Source: FEB-25 sp963822175 (GTDB taxonomy: Bacteria; Chloroflexota; Anaerolineae; Anaerolineales; UBA4823). From it: DNA of 64,000 nucleotides. The notes beneath the pieces were generated by a model. It had not been told where the DNA came from and ran no database searches. It saw only the letters and a list, made by a program, of their open reading frames with translations. A program made the translations under genes and the position numbers. How positions within the stretch are numbered: position 1 is the stretch's first letter; every line of letters begins with the position of its first letter. Positions 17,296 through 25,845 of this stretch are shown in pieces. The stretch is taken from the NCBI GenBank assembly GCA_963822175.1, contig CAWGGJ010000005.1, forward strand, positions 248,001-312,000, given 5' to 3'.

Positions 17296-17718
17296 ATGAT
17301 CGAAATTACACCGTCGATACAGATCGATGAGCAGGAAATCGAGTTTGTATTTATCCGCTCACCCGGACCAGGAGGCCAAAACGTGAACAAGGTTTCATCC
17401 GCGGTCCAATTGCGGTTTAATGCCCAGGAGTCTCCATCCATACCCGCGGAGGTAAAACAGCGGTTGATCAAGTTGGCGGGTAGGCGGATGACCTCGGAGG
17501 GCACATTGATCATTGAGGCCAGGCAATACCGTTCGCAGGAACAAAATCGGCAGGCAGCCATGCTGCGGCTGGTTCGACTCATCCAACAGGCTGCTGAACC
17601 ACCCAAACCGCGGCATAAAACGAGACCCACGCGTGCTTCAGTTCAAAGGCGGCTGGAAACCAAGCGCAAGCGAAGTGAGATCAAGCGCCTGCGCCGGGAT
17701 TTGCGGATTGTCGGATAA
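17296..17718 (+). CDS. arfB: Alternative ribosome-rescue factor ArfB (release factor-like peptidyl-tRNA hydrolase)
   Basis: 140 residues with the class-I release-factor catalytic domain and no codon-recognition domain. The GGQ motif sits in FIRSPGPGGQNVNKVSSAV (about residues 22-40). The C-terminal tail is long and very basic (RPTRASVQRRLETKRKRSE, then IKRLRRDLR), which in ArfB/YaeJ inserts into the empty mRNA channel of stalled ribosomes. This hydrolyses peptidyl-tRNA on non-stop complexes. Length matches the family. The gene precedes a hairpin and a run of unrelated small genes. Confidence 0.92.
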   Translation: MIEITPSIQIDEQEIEFVFIRSPGPGGQNVNKVSSAVQLRFNAQESPSIPAEVKQRLIKLAGRRMTSEGTLIIEARQYRSQEQNRQAAMLRLVRLIQQAAEPPKPRHKTRPTRASVQRRLETKRKRSEIKRLRRDLRIVG

Positions 17719-17810
17719 ACGTCGGTTAAACGTATGGGGAACGTCAAGCACCTTATTCTGGTATTTGATATGATCTATTCATACGTGGTACATTTCTTCT
17801 CCTCCTTTTA

Positions 17811-17836
17811 GAGAGCCGGGCAGCAACCCGGCTCTC
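17811..17836. terminator. GC-rich hairpin between arfB and the PPOX gene
   Basis: GAGAGCCGGG and CCCGGCTCTC form a perfect 10-bp stem over a 6-base loop. On the plus strand no U tract follows, so it may be a weak arfB terminator; on the minus strand it is followed by TAAAAGG. Confidence 0.45.
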
Positions 17837-17909
17837 GTGATTCTGGGGGTGTTGTAGCGCGCTAGGTTTTGTACTATACTCCAGCCTATATACTTCTTGG
17901 AGAATGCCG

Positions 17910-18347
17910 ATGGCAGAGGAACCCAAACGCGATAGAAAAGACCTGATCGAAGCAGTTTTGGCAGAGGCGGTGCTGGCTCGCCTGGCTACTACCAATCCAA
18001 AGACCATGCAACCACACGTGGTGCCAGTATGGTTTATGTGGGATGGAGAGAATATCTGGATCAGCAGCTTCGTCAGCACCCGAAAGATTCGAGAATTAAA
18101 GATCAACCCGCGCGGGGCTGTATTAGTCGAGTCCAAGCAAGAAGGAGGCAAGCTCCAGGCAGTGCTGCTGGAAGGTGCTGTTGAGCTGGTGACCCAGCCG
18201 AGACATCTGGTGAGCGAGATAGCCAGTCGGATTTATGTCCGCTACCTTGGATCTGAAGGTATTAAAGAAGCTGAGCCACAATCCTGGCTTAATGACCCTG
18301 AAAACCTGCTGATCAAGCTCACTCCCGATCGAATCATGTCCTGGTAG
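17910..18347 (+). CDS. Pyridoxamine 5'-phosphate oxidase-family flavin protein
   Basis: 145 residues from ATG 17910, chosen over ATG 17904 because GGAG at 17899-17902 is then 7 bases upstream. The split-barrel flavin/F420-binding fold is visible: ARLATTNPKTMQPHVVPVWF, then DGENIWISSFVSTRKIRELK and INPRGAVLVESK. The C-terminus ends LLIKLTPDRIMSW, typical of PPOX-class F420- or FMN-dependent proteins with a TPxRI-type ending. The cofactor and substrate cannot be told from sequence alone. It heads a run of closely spaced genes to 20811. Confidence 0.85.
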   Translation: MAEEPKRDRKDLIEAVLAEAVLARLATTNPKTMQPHVVPVWFMWDGENIWISSFVSTRKIRELKINPRGAVLVESKQEGGKLQAVLLEGAVELVTQPRHLVSEIASRIYVRYLGSEGIKEAEPQSWLNDPENLLIKLTPDRIMSW

Positions 18348-18374
18348 ATTGGGTCATTCAAGTAATGCATTTTC

Positions 18375-18626
18375 GTGCCGGCCATGGATCAGAGATTGAA
18401 CGAACAATATATGGAGCTGTTAAAGCGCCTGGGTGACCGCCTTGAAAGGCTTTCGGCAAATTCAGCCTATGCTCACCAGGCAAGTGGGCTTCGTGGGACA
18501 TACTTGCGGAGTATCGAGTACTTGGAATCAGGTATGCAAGTGAACCAACCTGAGCTGGATCAATTGGTAGAAATTGGTTTTAAGATTTTAAGGAAAGCTG
18601 CTGAAGAAATTGGAGCAAAAAGATGA
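18375..18626 (+). CDS. Small helical protein of unknown function
   Basis: 83 residues from GTG 18375, or 80 from ATG 18384. It is predicted to be almost wholly helical and charged (LKRLGDRLERLSANSAYAHQ, then a C-terminal helix rich in Lys and Glu). Its TGA overlaps the ATG of the thioesterase gene in an ATGA arrangement, which supports real translation and coupling. No family is recognised. Confidence 0.6.
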   Translation: MPAMDQRLNEQYMELLKRLGDRLERLSANSAYAHQASGLRGTYLRSIEYLESGMQVNQPELDQLVEIGFKILRKAAEEIGAKR

Positions 18627-19093
18627 ACGAAAAGGCGTTCCAGGACTTTTACCCCGATAATGTGAGTTACTGTTATGGCTGCGGACGTTTGAATGAACAC
18701 GGCTTGCAGATCAAGAGCTATTGGGATGGCGAAGAAACTGTGTGTACCTATACACCCAGGATTTACCACATTGCCATTCCCGGTTATGTCTATGGAGGGC
18801 TGATCGCATCGCTAATCGACTGCCACTGCACAGGTACTGCAGCTGCCGCTGCTTATAAATCGGAAGGGCGCCCAATGGACACACAGCCACCCTTTCGGTT
18901 TGTCACTGGCTCGCTCAAAGTGGATTACCTGAAACCCACACCACTGGGTGTGCCACTGGAAGTGCGTGCAAAGGTAAAGGAGATCAAAGGGCGTAAAGTA
19001 GTCATGGAAGCATGGTTATCTGCCCTGGGTGAAGTGTGCGCACGAGGGGAAGTAGTAGCCATCCAGGCACCACCACAGCTGTTTGGGGAATAA
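18623..19093 (+). CDS. PaaI-type hotdog-fold thioesterase
   Basis: 156 residues of the hotdog acyl-CoA thioesterase superfamily. An N-terminal SYCYGCGRLNEHGLQIKSYW resembles the CxxCG...GL lead of many PaaI-like proteins. The hotdog core is GYVYGGLIASLIDCHCTGTA, where the usual active-site Asp or Glu position is the Asp of LIDCHC, and SLKVDYLKPTPLGVPLEV is the second strand pair. It would hydrolyse an acyl-CoA or acyl-ACP; the acyl group is unknown. It is coupled to the preceding small gene and followed 15 bases later by another. Confidence 0.87.
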   Translation: MNEKAFQDFYPDNVSYCYGCGRLNEHGLQIKSYWDGEETVCTYTPRIYHIAIPGYVYGGLIASLIDCHCTGTAAAAAYKSEGRPMDTQPPFRFVTGSLKVDYLKPTPLGVPLEVRAKVKEIKGRKVVMEAWLSALGEVCARGEVVAIQAPPQLFGE

Positions 19094-19108
19094 TTCCAGA
19101 GGAACCGT

Positions 19109-19393
19109 ATGCCACAGTATTATGTTGAAGGCTTGTACGCCACCAGGCAGGGTGCTAAGAAGAAACTGAGGACAGGTGTGTACCCTCCTGGCTCCATCGA
19201 GCCATATGCCAGGACCATCTGGGCAAACAGCTCAAAGGAAGCCATCCAAATTGCCACTACTGAACTGGCTGGCGGTGAATGGACCGAAGGGCCACATGTC
19301 AGCCAGATCACCGAGGAGCAGCGTATGCGCTCCATGGGTGCCCCTGAGTTTCCCGGTTTAGCTGCGAAACCATCCAAAAGCCGAAAGAGATAG
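19109..19393 (+). CDS. Small basic protein of unknown function
   Basis: 94 residues, starting 15 bases after the thioesterase behind AGAGGA. It begins MPQYYVEGLYATRQGAKKK and ends in a basic tail (KPSKSRKR). The central part (SSKEAIQIATTELAGGEWTE) could be a small alpha/beta fold. No family is recognised. Its place in the run of tightly spaced genes supports it as real. Confidence 0.6.
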   Translation: MPQYYVEGLYATRQGAKKKLRTGVYPPGSIEPYARTIWANSSKEAIQIATTELAGGEWTEGPHVSQITEEQRMRSMGAPEFPGLAAKPSKSRKR

Positions 19394-19412
19394 GTATCCC
19401 ATAGGAGTGAAT

Positions 19413-19805
19413 ATGCCTGATAAATCGATCGCTCAAAAACTGTTCATCAAACCGGGCTATAAGTTCCTGCTGGTCAACCCTCCGGATGGTTACCTGGCAA
19501 AGTTGGGTGAGCTACCCACGGGTGTTATCATCCTGAGCAATTCTAGCTGCCTGGTTGAGGCAATCCAGGTATTCGTTCTAAATCGCGCAGAGCTGGAATC
19601 ACTGCTCCCAGGGCTTAGGCAGCTCTTAGCGCCAAAGGGAATGCTGTGGGTGACATACCACAAAGGCACTTCCAAAGTAAAGACGGATATCAACCGGGAT
19701 ACCATCAATGCCTATGCATTCAGCCTTGGCTTGCAGGGTGTGGCGATGATCTCGATTGACGATGACTGGTCAGCCTTGCGCCTGAAGCACATCCAGGAGG
19801 GTTGA
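19413..19805 (+). CDS. DUF3052-like protein
   Basis: 130 residues from ATG 19413, with GGAG 5 bases upstream; an in-frame GTG at 19407 overlaps the ribosome site. The sequence resembles DUF3052 proteins: a degenerate methyltransferase-like half fold (KPGYKFLLVNPPDGY, then LLAPKGMLWVTYHKG) that lacks a SAM loop, ending DDDWSALRLKHI. The family's function is unknown. The stop overlaps the next gene by 4 bases. Confidence 0.7.
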   Translation: MPDKSIAQKLFIKPGYKFLLVNPPDGYLAKLGELPTGVIILSNSSCLVEAIQVFVLNRAELESLLPGLRQLLAPKGMLWVTYHKGTSKVKTDINRDTINAYAFSLGLQGVAMISIDDDWSALRLKHIQEG

Positions 19806-20557
19806 AAGTACAAGTTTCAATGAATGCAACCTTCACCTTCTTGGATGAGCTGAACGACTTCCTGCCTCACCAATACAGGCATACCTCGTTCACGCTTGAA
19901 TTCGAACCTCACCAGAGTCTCAAACACCTGATCGAATCACTCGGTGTTCCGCATACTGAGTTCGGGCAGTTGCTGGTGAATGGGCAGGAGGCGGATCCTG
20001 CCAGCCGGTTATGTGAAGGGAACCTGGTGACTGTTTCCCCAGCCGACTCCCCCCTGGGAGGAGAACCCCACTTTGTCCTGGACAATCACCTGGGCCAGTT
20101 GGCGACATACCTGCGCATGCTCGGGTTTGACAGCTTGTACCGCAATGATTTTCATGATGACGAGCTGGCACTGATCTCGACCCGGGACAGACGGGTGTTG
20201 CTTACGCGCGATCGTCGATTGCTGATGCGCAAGGTGATCACGCTGGGTTACTGCCCACACCAGACTGACCCACGCAAGCAGGTAGTGGAAGTGCTGCACA
20301 GGTTCAAACTGTTTGACCAGGTAAAGCCTTTCCAACGCTGCCTGCGCTGCAACAGTCCACTCCAGCTGGTGAGAAAAGAAGACATAATCGAGCGCCTGGA
20401 GCTCTTAACCAAACTATATTTTGAGGAATTCCACCTCTGCCCAGCCTGCGACCAGGTCTACTGGAAGGGCTCGCATTATGGGCACATGCTGGAGATGATT
20501 GCTGAGCTGGAACAGCCTCGACCACCATACGGCAATATTGAGACCCTAACCCGATGA
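19802..20557 (+). CDS. Mut7-C RNase domain protein with ubiquitin-like N-terminus
   Basis: 251 residues if translated from TTG 19802; ATG 19820 is an alternative that keeps both domains. Residues about 5-85 look like the ubiquitin/ThiS-like domain found in front of Mut7-C (FGQLLVNGQEADPASRL). Residues 90-235 are Mut7-C, a PIN-type RNase fold: FVLDNHLGQLATYLRMLGFD, the acidic DRRVLLTRDRRLL, and a zinc ribbon with CLRCN and CPACDQVYW. Mut7-C proteins are presumed RNases of unknown target in bacteria. The gene is coupled to DUF3052 and DUF493 genes by 4-base overlaps. Confidence 0.88.
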   Translation: MKVQVSMNATFTFLDELNDFLPHQYRHTSFTLEFEPHQSLKHLIESLGVPHTEFGQLLVNGQEADPASRLCEGNLVTVSPADSPLGGEPHFVLDNHLGQLATYLRMLGFDSLYRNDFHDDELALISTRDRRVLLTRDRRLLMRKVITLGYCPHQTDPRKQVVEVLHRFKLFDQVKPFQRCLRCNSPLQLVRKEDIIERLELLTKLYFEEFHLCPACDQVYWKGSHYGHMLEMIAELEQPRPPYGNIETLTR

Positions 20558-20811
20558 GAGAGCTGATCACTTTTCCAACCATCTTTCCGGTGAAGGTGAT
20601 GGGGGCCAACCAGGATGATTTTAAAAGCCTGGTGGTCGAGATCATCCATAAACATGCCTCCATTTCGACGGATGAAGTGGTAACCACTCGTCTCAGCCGT
20701 AATGGCAGATTCCTGTCCGTGACAGTACATATCCACGCGGAGAGCCAGGATCAGCTGGACGCCATCTACAAGGAGCTTTCCGCCCACGAGCGGGTTCTGA
20801 TGATGCTGTAA
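20554..20811 (+). CDS. DUF493/YbeD-family protein
   Basis: 85 residues, overlapping the Mut7-C gene in an ATGA arrangement. The small ACT-like alpha/beta fold of YbeD is visible: FPTIFPVKVMGANQDDF, then VTTRLSRNGRFLSVTVHIHA and LDAIYKELSAHERVLMML. The family often sits near lipoate genes, but none is here. It ends the gene run. Confidence 0.85.
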   Translation: MRELITFPTIFPVKVMGANQDDFKSLVVEIIHKHASISTDEVVTTRLSRNGRFLSVTVHIHAESQDQLDAIYKELSAHERVLMML

Positions 20812-21147
20812 AGCAGCATCGCTCGTGAAGAACACTCTTCAACGCTCATATTAATCACTCGCGTTGCTTCTAGCAAAGTTCGCTCTCGATGTTTCGGGCA
20901 AAGATCGCCCCCAAGTGCTGATGACGTTGAAAGCATTTTGGCATAATCAGGATTCCAGACTTTTAAAAACGGAATCGTCTTTTCTAGATTATACAAAGGA
21001 ATCTACTAAGCTAAACCAAGCGTAAAGGGTAGAAATAACAGCAGGGTGTAGGGGCACGAAAAATCGTGCCCCTACGAAGACAACACAGGCAAGCACCCCC
21101 ATACGAAGAGAATAAAAGTAATAATGCAAGCTGATGATGTTTTAGCC
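20812..21147. other. Intergenic region between convergent genes
   Basis: 336 bases between the plus-strand DUF493 gene and the minus-strand yigZ. It holds a REP-like palindrome (listed separately) and no credible gene. Confidence 0.4.
21048..21075. repeat. REP-like palindrome, GTAGGGGC type
   Basis: GTAGGGGCACGA and its exact complement TCGTGCCCCTAC form a 12-bp stem around AAAA. A related TAGGGGC palindrome is at 37163-37188. Elements with TAGGGGC ends are common intergenic palindromes in several bacterial groups. It could also stop transcription from both sides. Confidence 0.7.
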
Positions 21148-21789
21148 TCAAGGGAGGGACAGGGGCATCAGGATCTGTTGGGATTCGATAATCTCAGCCT
21201 GCACCCTGCCGTTGGTCAATTCACTCAAGGACGCCTGGAAAACTGGCAGCCTTTCAACCCGGAGACGGGCAGTCATTGTCACATCGGCAGCGAAATCTTC
21301 ATCCATGACCTTGCCCTCCAGGTTAGCCACGAGCAGGCGTACACGCTCCAAGTAGGTGTAGGGGAAGACCAGCATGATGGTATGGGTAAGCACCTTCTCG
21401 GCACGCGGCACAGCGTCCGCCACCAGGCGCACCGCCTCGGAATATGCCCGCACCAGCCCACCTGTGCCCAGCTTGGTGCCACCGAAGTAGCGTGTGACAA
21501 CCACCGCCACGTCACCCAACCCGCTGCCGCGCAGCACCGCCAGGGCTGGGCGACCAGCCGTGCCGGAAGGCTCGCCAGCATCCGTGCAGTGGGCGATCTC
21601 CGAGTCGCCATACCCAATGAGGTAGAGGGGCACGTTGTGGGAAGCATCAGAGAACTCAACCTTAATGCGGGCAATGAAGGCTTTGGCATCTTCGACAGAG
21701 AAGACGGGAGCAAGGGTGGAGATGAAGCGTGAGTTTGAGACAGTGAACTCTCGGCGGATCTCTTCAGCGGGGACGGGGTAGGAAGGCAT
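21148..21789 (-). CDS. yigZ: YigZ/IMPACT-family protein
   Basis: 213 residues from ATG 21789, where the family's N-terminus begins (YPVPAEEIRREFTVSNSRF). The IMPACT domain (UPF0029) spans about 5-115, with DAGEPSGTAGRPALAVL, RGSGLGDVAVVVTRYFGG and TKLGTGGLVRAYSEAV. A DUF1949 domain follows (about 125-213). YigZ is thought to act near the ribosome or on translation control, but its bacterial role is open. There is no Shine-Dalgarno site; a TATAAT lies just upstream of the ATG, suggesting a leaderless mRNA. A truncated, broken copy lies at 26452-26915 on the other side of the hydrogenase operon. Confidence 0.93.
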   Translation of the reverse strand: MPSYPVPAEEIRREFTVSNSRFISTLAPVFSVEDAKAFIARIKVEFSDASHNVPLYLIGYGDSEIAHCTDAGEPSGTAGRPALAVLRGSGLGDVAVVVTRYFGGTKLGTGGLVRAYSEAVRLVADAVPRAEKVLTHTIMLVFPYTYLERVRLLVANLEGKVMDEDFAADVTMTARLRVERLPVFQASLSELTNGRVQAEIIESQQILMPLSLP

Positions 21790-21795
21790 GAGGTG

Positions 21796-21801
21796 ATTAT
21801 A
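21796..21801 (-). promoter_or_regulatory. yigZ: Possible -10 element for a leaderless yigZ transcript
   Basis: On the minus strand, TATAAT ends 6 bases before the yigZ ATG, and no ribosome site lies between. This fits leaderless transcription. The -35 region (CTGGTT or TGGTTA) is a poor match. Confidence 0.3.
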
Positions 21802-22299
21802 GCTGATAAAGAAAAGATAACCAGGATGCTGACGAAGAAAAGACAACCACAAAGGTGCACAAAAATAACGCTCTCTGAAAAAAGGACACAAAGGGAAATG
21901 TTCATTATAAGTATTTTAAATGGTAATCCAGCCCGTAGAGATTTCATGTGAGGGAGAATTGAACCAAAAAATTCAATTGCATTCAATTAATTTATTTCAA
22001 GAACCTGCAACCAAGGTCGTACCAGTAAAAAAACACGACAGTGAAACTTTGAAGACACTGCAAGTGCCCACCCAAGGTGGGTTGGATGAGACTTTGAGAT
22101 TGTAGTTATTCATTCCTCGAAATCGCTCGTAAAAAACTCACGACATTTCGGATTAATAAAAATCCTCAATACTGCGTCACAAAAACCGCTCCTTGAAACG
22201 ACGAGGAACGAATATGAATCCTTGGGATCAATGGTTTGAAAAGAGCAACCCCGTATCAACGATTGGAGAGAGGTCTTTCGATGAAGTGCAATCGGTATT

Positions 22300-22443
22300 C
22301 GAACGCTTATATTTAATAAATAAACAACATATGGATGCACCTTTATACCGGTAATGATCAATCGGTACAGAAGTACCTTTTATCGATCAAAGAGCGATCG
22401 ATATACGAACGCATTTATTGAATAAAAAACAATATATGAATGC
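22300..22443. repeat. Imperfect direct repeat upstream of hydrogenase
   Basis: Two similar blocks of about 38-39 bases lie at about 22300-22338 and 22406-22443. Each starts CGAACGC, continues through a T/A-rich core with AATAAA and AAACAA, and ends ATATG(G/A)ATGC. By eye they are about 80% identical. They could be regulator sites or a decayed duplication. Confidence 0.5.
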
Positions 22444-23056
22444 GTTCTGCATCGGGAAAAACCACCCGATGTACGGGTGAGTTCATTAATAAACACCAAA
22501 TCAGTTATGAACACACCCTAATTACAGCACATATGTTCTGTTATATAAGGGGTTTATGAAAGTATTAAGATAAGCGTAGGGTAACCAAGCCTTTCAACAA
22601 GCATGCGCAGGAAAGGAAAATGATTCTCATCCCCAAAACCTATAAAACGATATTAGGAAAATGGAAAACCTTCACCCCTGCTCATTATAAAACACGTGAT
22701 ATAGGAAGTCCTATTCTTAGACACAGGTTAAATGCAATTTTTTTTGCGGTATACAGCCTTGACTTTAATAAAACTTTCTTGTAGAATAATTAAATTACAA
22801 TATTGATTAACGGTATTTTCCCAAAAATGAAAATGTGATTTTCATTCTCTGCACAAAAAGCACAAACAATACTTATCGGTTAATATGACTCTCCCATAAC
22901 AATATTGAACTATTCATAATAAATAAAAAAGCATACCCATACTAACGGTTTATACGACTATTTAAAAATAGACAATGGAATCTTCAAGGAATGCGTTTAA
23001 AACACAAACTTTACTTAACGGCTGCTTCGCCAATCCATAAAAACTTGGAGGTAAAT

Positions 23057-24043
23057 ATGTCTTCAGAAACCGATCGATCCTCGGAAAGCGCTCCGCAACG
23101 GAACCTCAATCGACGAGATTTCCTAAGGTTCTGCAGTATGATGGCTGCCACGCTGGCGCTTCCCACCTTTTACGTCGATAAGATTGCCAAAGCATTGAGC
23201 CAGGCGATCAGACTGCCAGTCATTTGGCTGGAGTTCCAGGGCTGCACTGGGGATACCGAGTCGTTCCTACGTGCCGGGAGTCGGACTGACCCGATTCAAC
23301 CTGGTGTCACTGACCCCGGTCTGGTCGATCTTCTACTCGACTTCATATCTGTTGAATATCATGAAACGCTCATGGCGCCATCCGGATTCGCTTCAGAGAA
23401 ATCATTGAGCGACGTCCTGGAGATCTATCCCAACCAATATGTATGCATTGTTGAAGGTGCAATTCCTCAAGCTCAGAACGGTATCTTTTGTACCATCCGC
23501 GGGCGCACAGCCATAAGCATCGCACAACAGGTATTGCCCAACGCAAAGGCAACCATTGCCATGGGTTCTTGTGCAGTAGATGGTGGCTTATCTGCGGCGT
23601 TACCTAACCTGACAGGTGCCACTGGCGTCCTCAACGCCTTCCCGGATTTAGGCAACCTGGTAAACCTGCCTGGCTGTCCTGCAAACGTAGTTAACCTAGT
23701 GGCAACCATCGTTTATCTGATCACCTTTAATCAAGCCCCGGAAATGGATTCTTTCCATCGCCCATACTTTGCCTACGGCGAAGAGATCCACGATGAATGC
23801 GAGCGTCACGATTTCTACGAGCAAGACAAGTTCGTGCTCGCCTGGGGAGATGAGGGGCACAAGAACGGCTGGTGTCTTTTCAGGATGGGTTGCAAGGGAC
23901 CAGAGACGGATTCCAACTGTCGATGGGTGAAATGGAATGATGGCACGAATTGGCCGATCGGTGCCGGACATGGCTGTATCGGCTGCACAACACCAAATTT
24001 TTGGGACAAAATGACGCCATTCTACCAACCGGTTGAGGATTAG
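23057..24043 (+). CDS. [NiFe]-hydrogenase small subunit, Tat-exported
   Basis: 328 residues from ATG 23057 (GGAGG 6 bases upstream; the ATG at 22991 has no site). A Tat signal with NRRDFLRFCSMMAATLAL (about 18-35) predicts export. Cluster ligands can be placed: proximal Cys63, Asp66, Cys172 and Cys207; distal His245, Cys248, Cys273, Cys279; medial Cys288, Cys307, Cys310 with Pro300, as in 3Fe-4S medial clusters. Asp66 (CTGDTES) replaces the usual fourth proximal Cys. There is no C-terminal membrane helix and no cytochrome b gene nearby. It pairs with the large subunit to oxidise H2, or less likely make it, on the outer face of the membrane. Confidence 0.93.
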   Translation: MSSETDRSSESAPQRNLNRRDFLRFCSMMAATLALPTFYVDKIAKALSQAIRLPVIWLEFQGCTGDTESFLRAGSRTDPIQPGVTDPGLVDLLLDFISVEYHETLMAPSGFASEKSLSDVLEIYPNQYVCIVEGAIPQAQNGIFCTIRGRTAISIAQQVLPNAKATIAMGSCAVDGGLSAALPNLTGATGVLNAFPDLGNLVNLPGCPANVVNLVATIVYLITFNQAPEMDSFHRPYFAYGEEIHDECERHDFYEQDKFVLAWGDEGHKNGWCLFRMGCKGPETDSNCRWVKWNDGTNWPIGAGHGCIGCTTPNFWDKMTPFYQPVED

Positions 24044-24058
24044 AGAGGAGTAATCAAA

Positions 24059-25825
24059 ATGCCAGAAATCTACCTGCCGATTGTAAAAAAAGACAACAGC
24101 GAGGGTTCAAATCCCACCCATATCGTGATCGATCCCCTAACCCGCATTGAAGGCCACCTGCGTATTGAAGCCCAAGTGGAGGCTGGCAAGGTGAAGGATG
24201 CCTGGAGTGCCAGCACCATGTTCCGTGGTATCGAGCCAATATTGATCGGGCGTGACCCGCGCGACGCCTGGCTGTTCACCCAGCGTATCTGCGGAGTCTG
24301 CACAACTGTGCATGCAATCTCATCAGTGCGGGCTGTTGAAGATGCGCTGGGAATCACTATCCCCGATAATGCCCGGTTGGTACGCAACCTGATGGAAGCT
24401 TCCCAGTACGTCCAGGACCACGTGATCCACTTTTACCACTTGCATGCCCTGGATTGGGTTGACGTGGTCAGCTCGCTCTCAGCAGATCCAGTCAAAACCA
24501 GCCAGTTAGCCCGTTCGATTTCGCCTTGGCCGAACTCCAGCCCTGAATATTTTGCCAGTGTGCTCAACCGACTTCAGAATTTCGCCGGTAACGGACAATT
24601 AAGCCTGTTTGCGAATGGATATTGGGGACACCCGGCATATCTATTACCACCTGAAGGGAACTTGCTGGCGGTGGCACATTACCTGGAAGCCCTGGATTGG
24701 CAGCGTGAGTTTATTAAGTTTCACGCCCATCTGGGCGGTAAGAACCCGCACCCACAGACTTATCTTGTCGGTGGTATGGCTATTCCAGTGAACCCGGCCG
24801 GGAGCCATGCCATCAACCCGCAAGTGATCGCCAAGCTACGACAGCTGGTGGCCATGGCGCGGGATTTTGTGACCCAGGTGTATATCCCAGACCTGAAGTT
24901 AATCGCCTCTTTCTATAAGGATTGGGCGAATTATGGTGCGGGTGTGGGTAATTTCCTATCCTATGGTGATTTCCCATCCAATGGGAATGATCCAAATTCC
25001 TACTGGCTTCCACGCGGTGTGATCTTTAACAAGAACCTCACCGACCCCAGCCTGCCTTTGGACCAGCAAGCCATCCAGGAATTCATTGCACGCTCATGGT
25101 ATAGCTACAGCACAGGCGATCCGTCGGGCTTGCACCCATCGGAGGGTGAAACACAGCCAACCTATACTGGTCCGCAGCCACCCTATGACTTGCTGGACGT
25201 GGAGGGAAAATACTCCTGGCTTAAGGCACCCCGCTACAATAACCAGCCGATGGAAGTGGGACCGCTGGCACGCATGCTGGTGGCTTATACAAACGGTCAT
25301 GAGCAGGTACGCATATTGGTGAACGAAATGCTTGGAGCGCTTGGGCTTGGCCTCGAGGCGCTGATCTCAACCCTGGGGCGTGTTGCAGCCCGTGGTATTG
25401 AGACCAATCTGGTGGTTGAAGAAATGGGCACCTGGATCAATCAGCTGGAAACCAATATGAATAACGGCAACCTGGACATCCATGAAGGCAGCCTCTGGGA
25501 TCCCTCCACCTGGCCTCCGACAGCGACTGGCTGGGGCACCACTGAAGCGCCGCGCGGTGCACTGGGCCATTGGGTGGGGATCGCAGATGGTAAGATCGAA
25601 CATTACCAGACGGTAGTTGCTACCACCTGGAATGGCTCGCCCCGCGATGCAGCCGGCCTGGCCGGTCCATTTGAACAAGCCTTGATCGACACGCCCATCG
25701 CCGACCCGGCCCGCCCGGTTGAGATCCTGCGCACCATCCACTCGTTTGACCCGTGCATGGCCTGCTCGGTGCACCTGGTTGACACAAAAGGCAAGCAGCT
25801 GGGCATTGAAGTAACGGTGCGCTAA
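24059..25825 (+). CDS. [NiFe]-hydrogenase large subunit (group 1-like)
   Basis: 588 residues carrying the NiFe(CN)2CO active site. The L1 motif is RICGVCTTVH (Cys78, Cys81) and the L2 motif is DPCMACSVH (Cys566, Cys569). A 16-residue tail after His572 is the extension removed by a maturation protease, which is encoded next. EGHLRIE and SSVRAVEDALGITIPDNA are typical of group 1 respiratory uptake enzymes. It follows the small subunit by 15 bases. No hyp genes for Fe(CN)2CO assembly lie in the window, so they must be elsewhere. The predicted mature pair is exported through the small subunit's Tat signal. Confidence 0.94.
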   Translation: MPEIYLPIVKKDNSEGSNPTHIVIDPLTRIEGHLRIEAQVEAGKVKDAWSASTMFRGIEPILIGRDPRDAWLFTQRICGVCTTVHAISSVRAVEDALGITIPDNARLVRNLMEASQYVQDHVIHFYHLHALDWVDVVSSLSADPVKTSQLARSISPWPNSSPEYFASVLNRLQNFAGNGQLSLFANGYWGHPAYLLPPEGNLLAVAHYLEALDWQREFIKFHAHLGGKNPHPQTYLVGGMAIPVNPAGSHAINPQVIAKLRQLVAMARDFVTQVYIPDLKLIASFYKDWANYGAGVGNFLSYGDFPSNGNDPNSYWLPRGVIFNKNLTDPSLPLDQQAIQEFIARSWYSYSTGDPSGLHPSEGETQPTYTGPQPPYDLLDVEGKYSWLKAPRYNNQPMEVGPLARMLVAYTNGHEQVRILVNEMLGALGLGLEALISTLGRVAARGIETNLVVEEMGTWINQLETNMNNGNLDIHEGSLWDPSTWPPTATGWGTTEAPRGALGHWVGIADGKIEHYQTVVATTWNGSPRDAAGLAGPFEQALIDTPIADPARPVEILRTIHSFDPCMACSVHLVDTKGKQLGIEVTVR

Positions 25826-25845
25826 GAGAAAAGTAAAAACCAACT

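Larger units (their letters stand above)
21790..23056. other. Long AT-rich region upstream of the hydrogenase operon
   Basis: About 1.27 kb without a credible gene, very AT-rich towards 22700-23000. It contains a small palindrome (22062-22082), an imperfect direct repeat (listed separately) and presumably the hydrogenase promoter. I found no sigma-54 type -24/-12 element. Confidence 0.4.

Noticed and set aside
16985..17299. Plus-strand 104-codon frame before arfB
   Set aside because: AT-rich with no ribosome site, no family and overlap into arfB.
21124..21732. Plus-strand 202-codon frame
   Set aside because: Antisense to intact yigZ; the same shadow appears at the broken copy.
21279..21986. 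Minus-strand 235-codon frame overlapping yigZ
   Set aside because: It is in the wrong frame relative to the conserved YigZ motifs.
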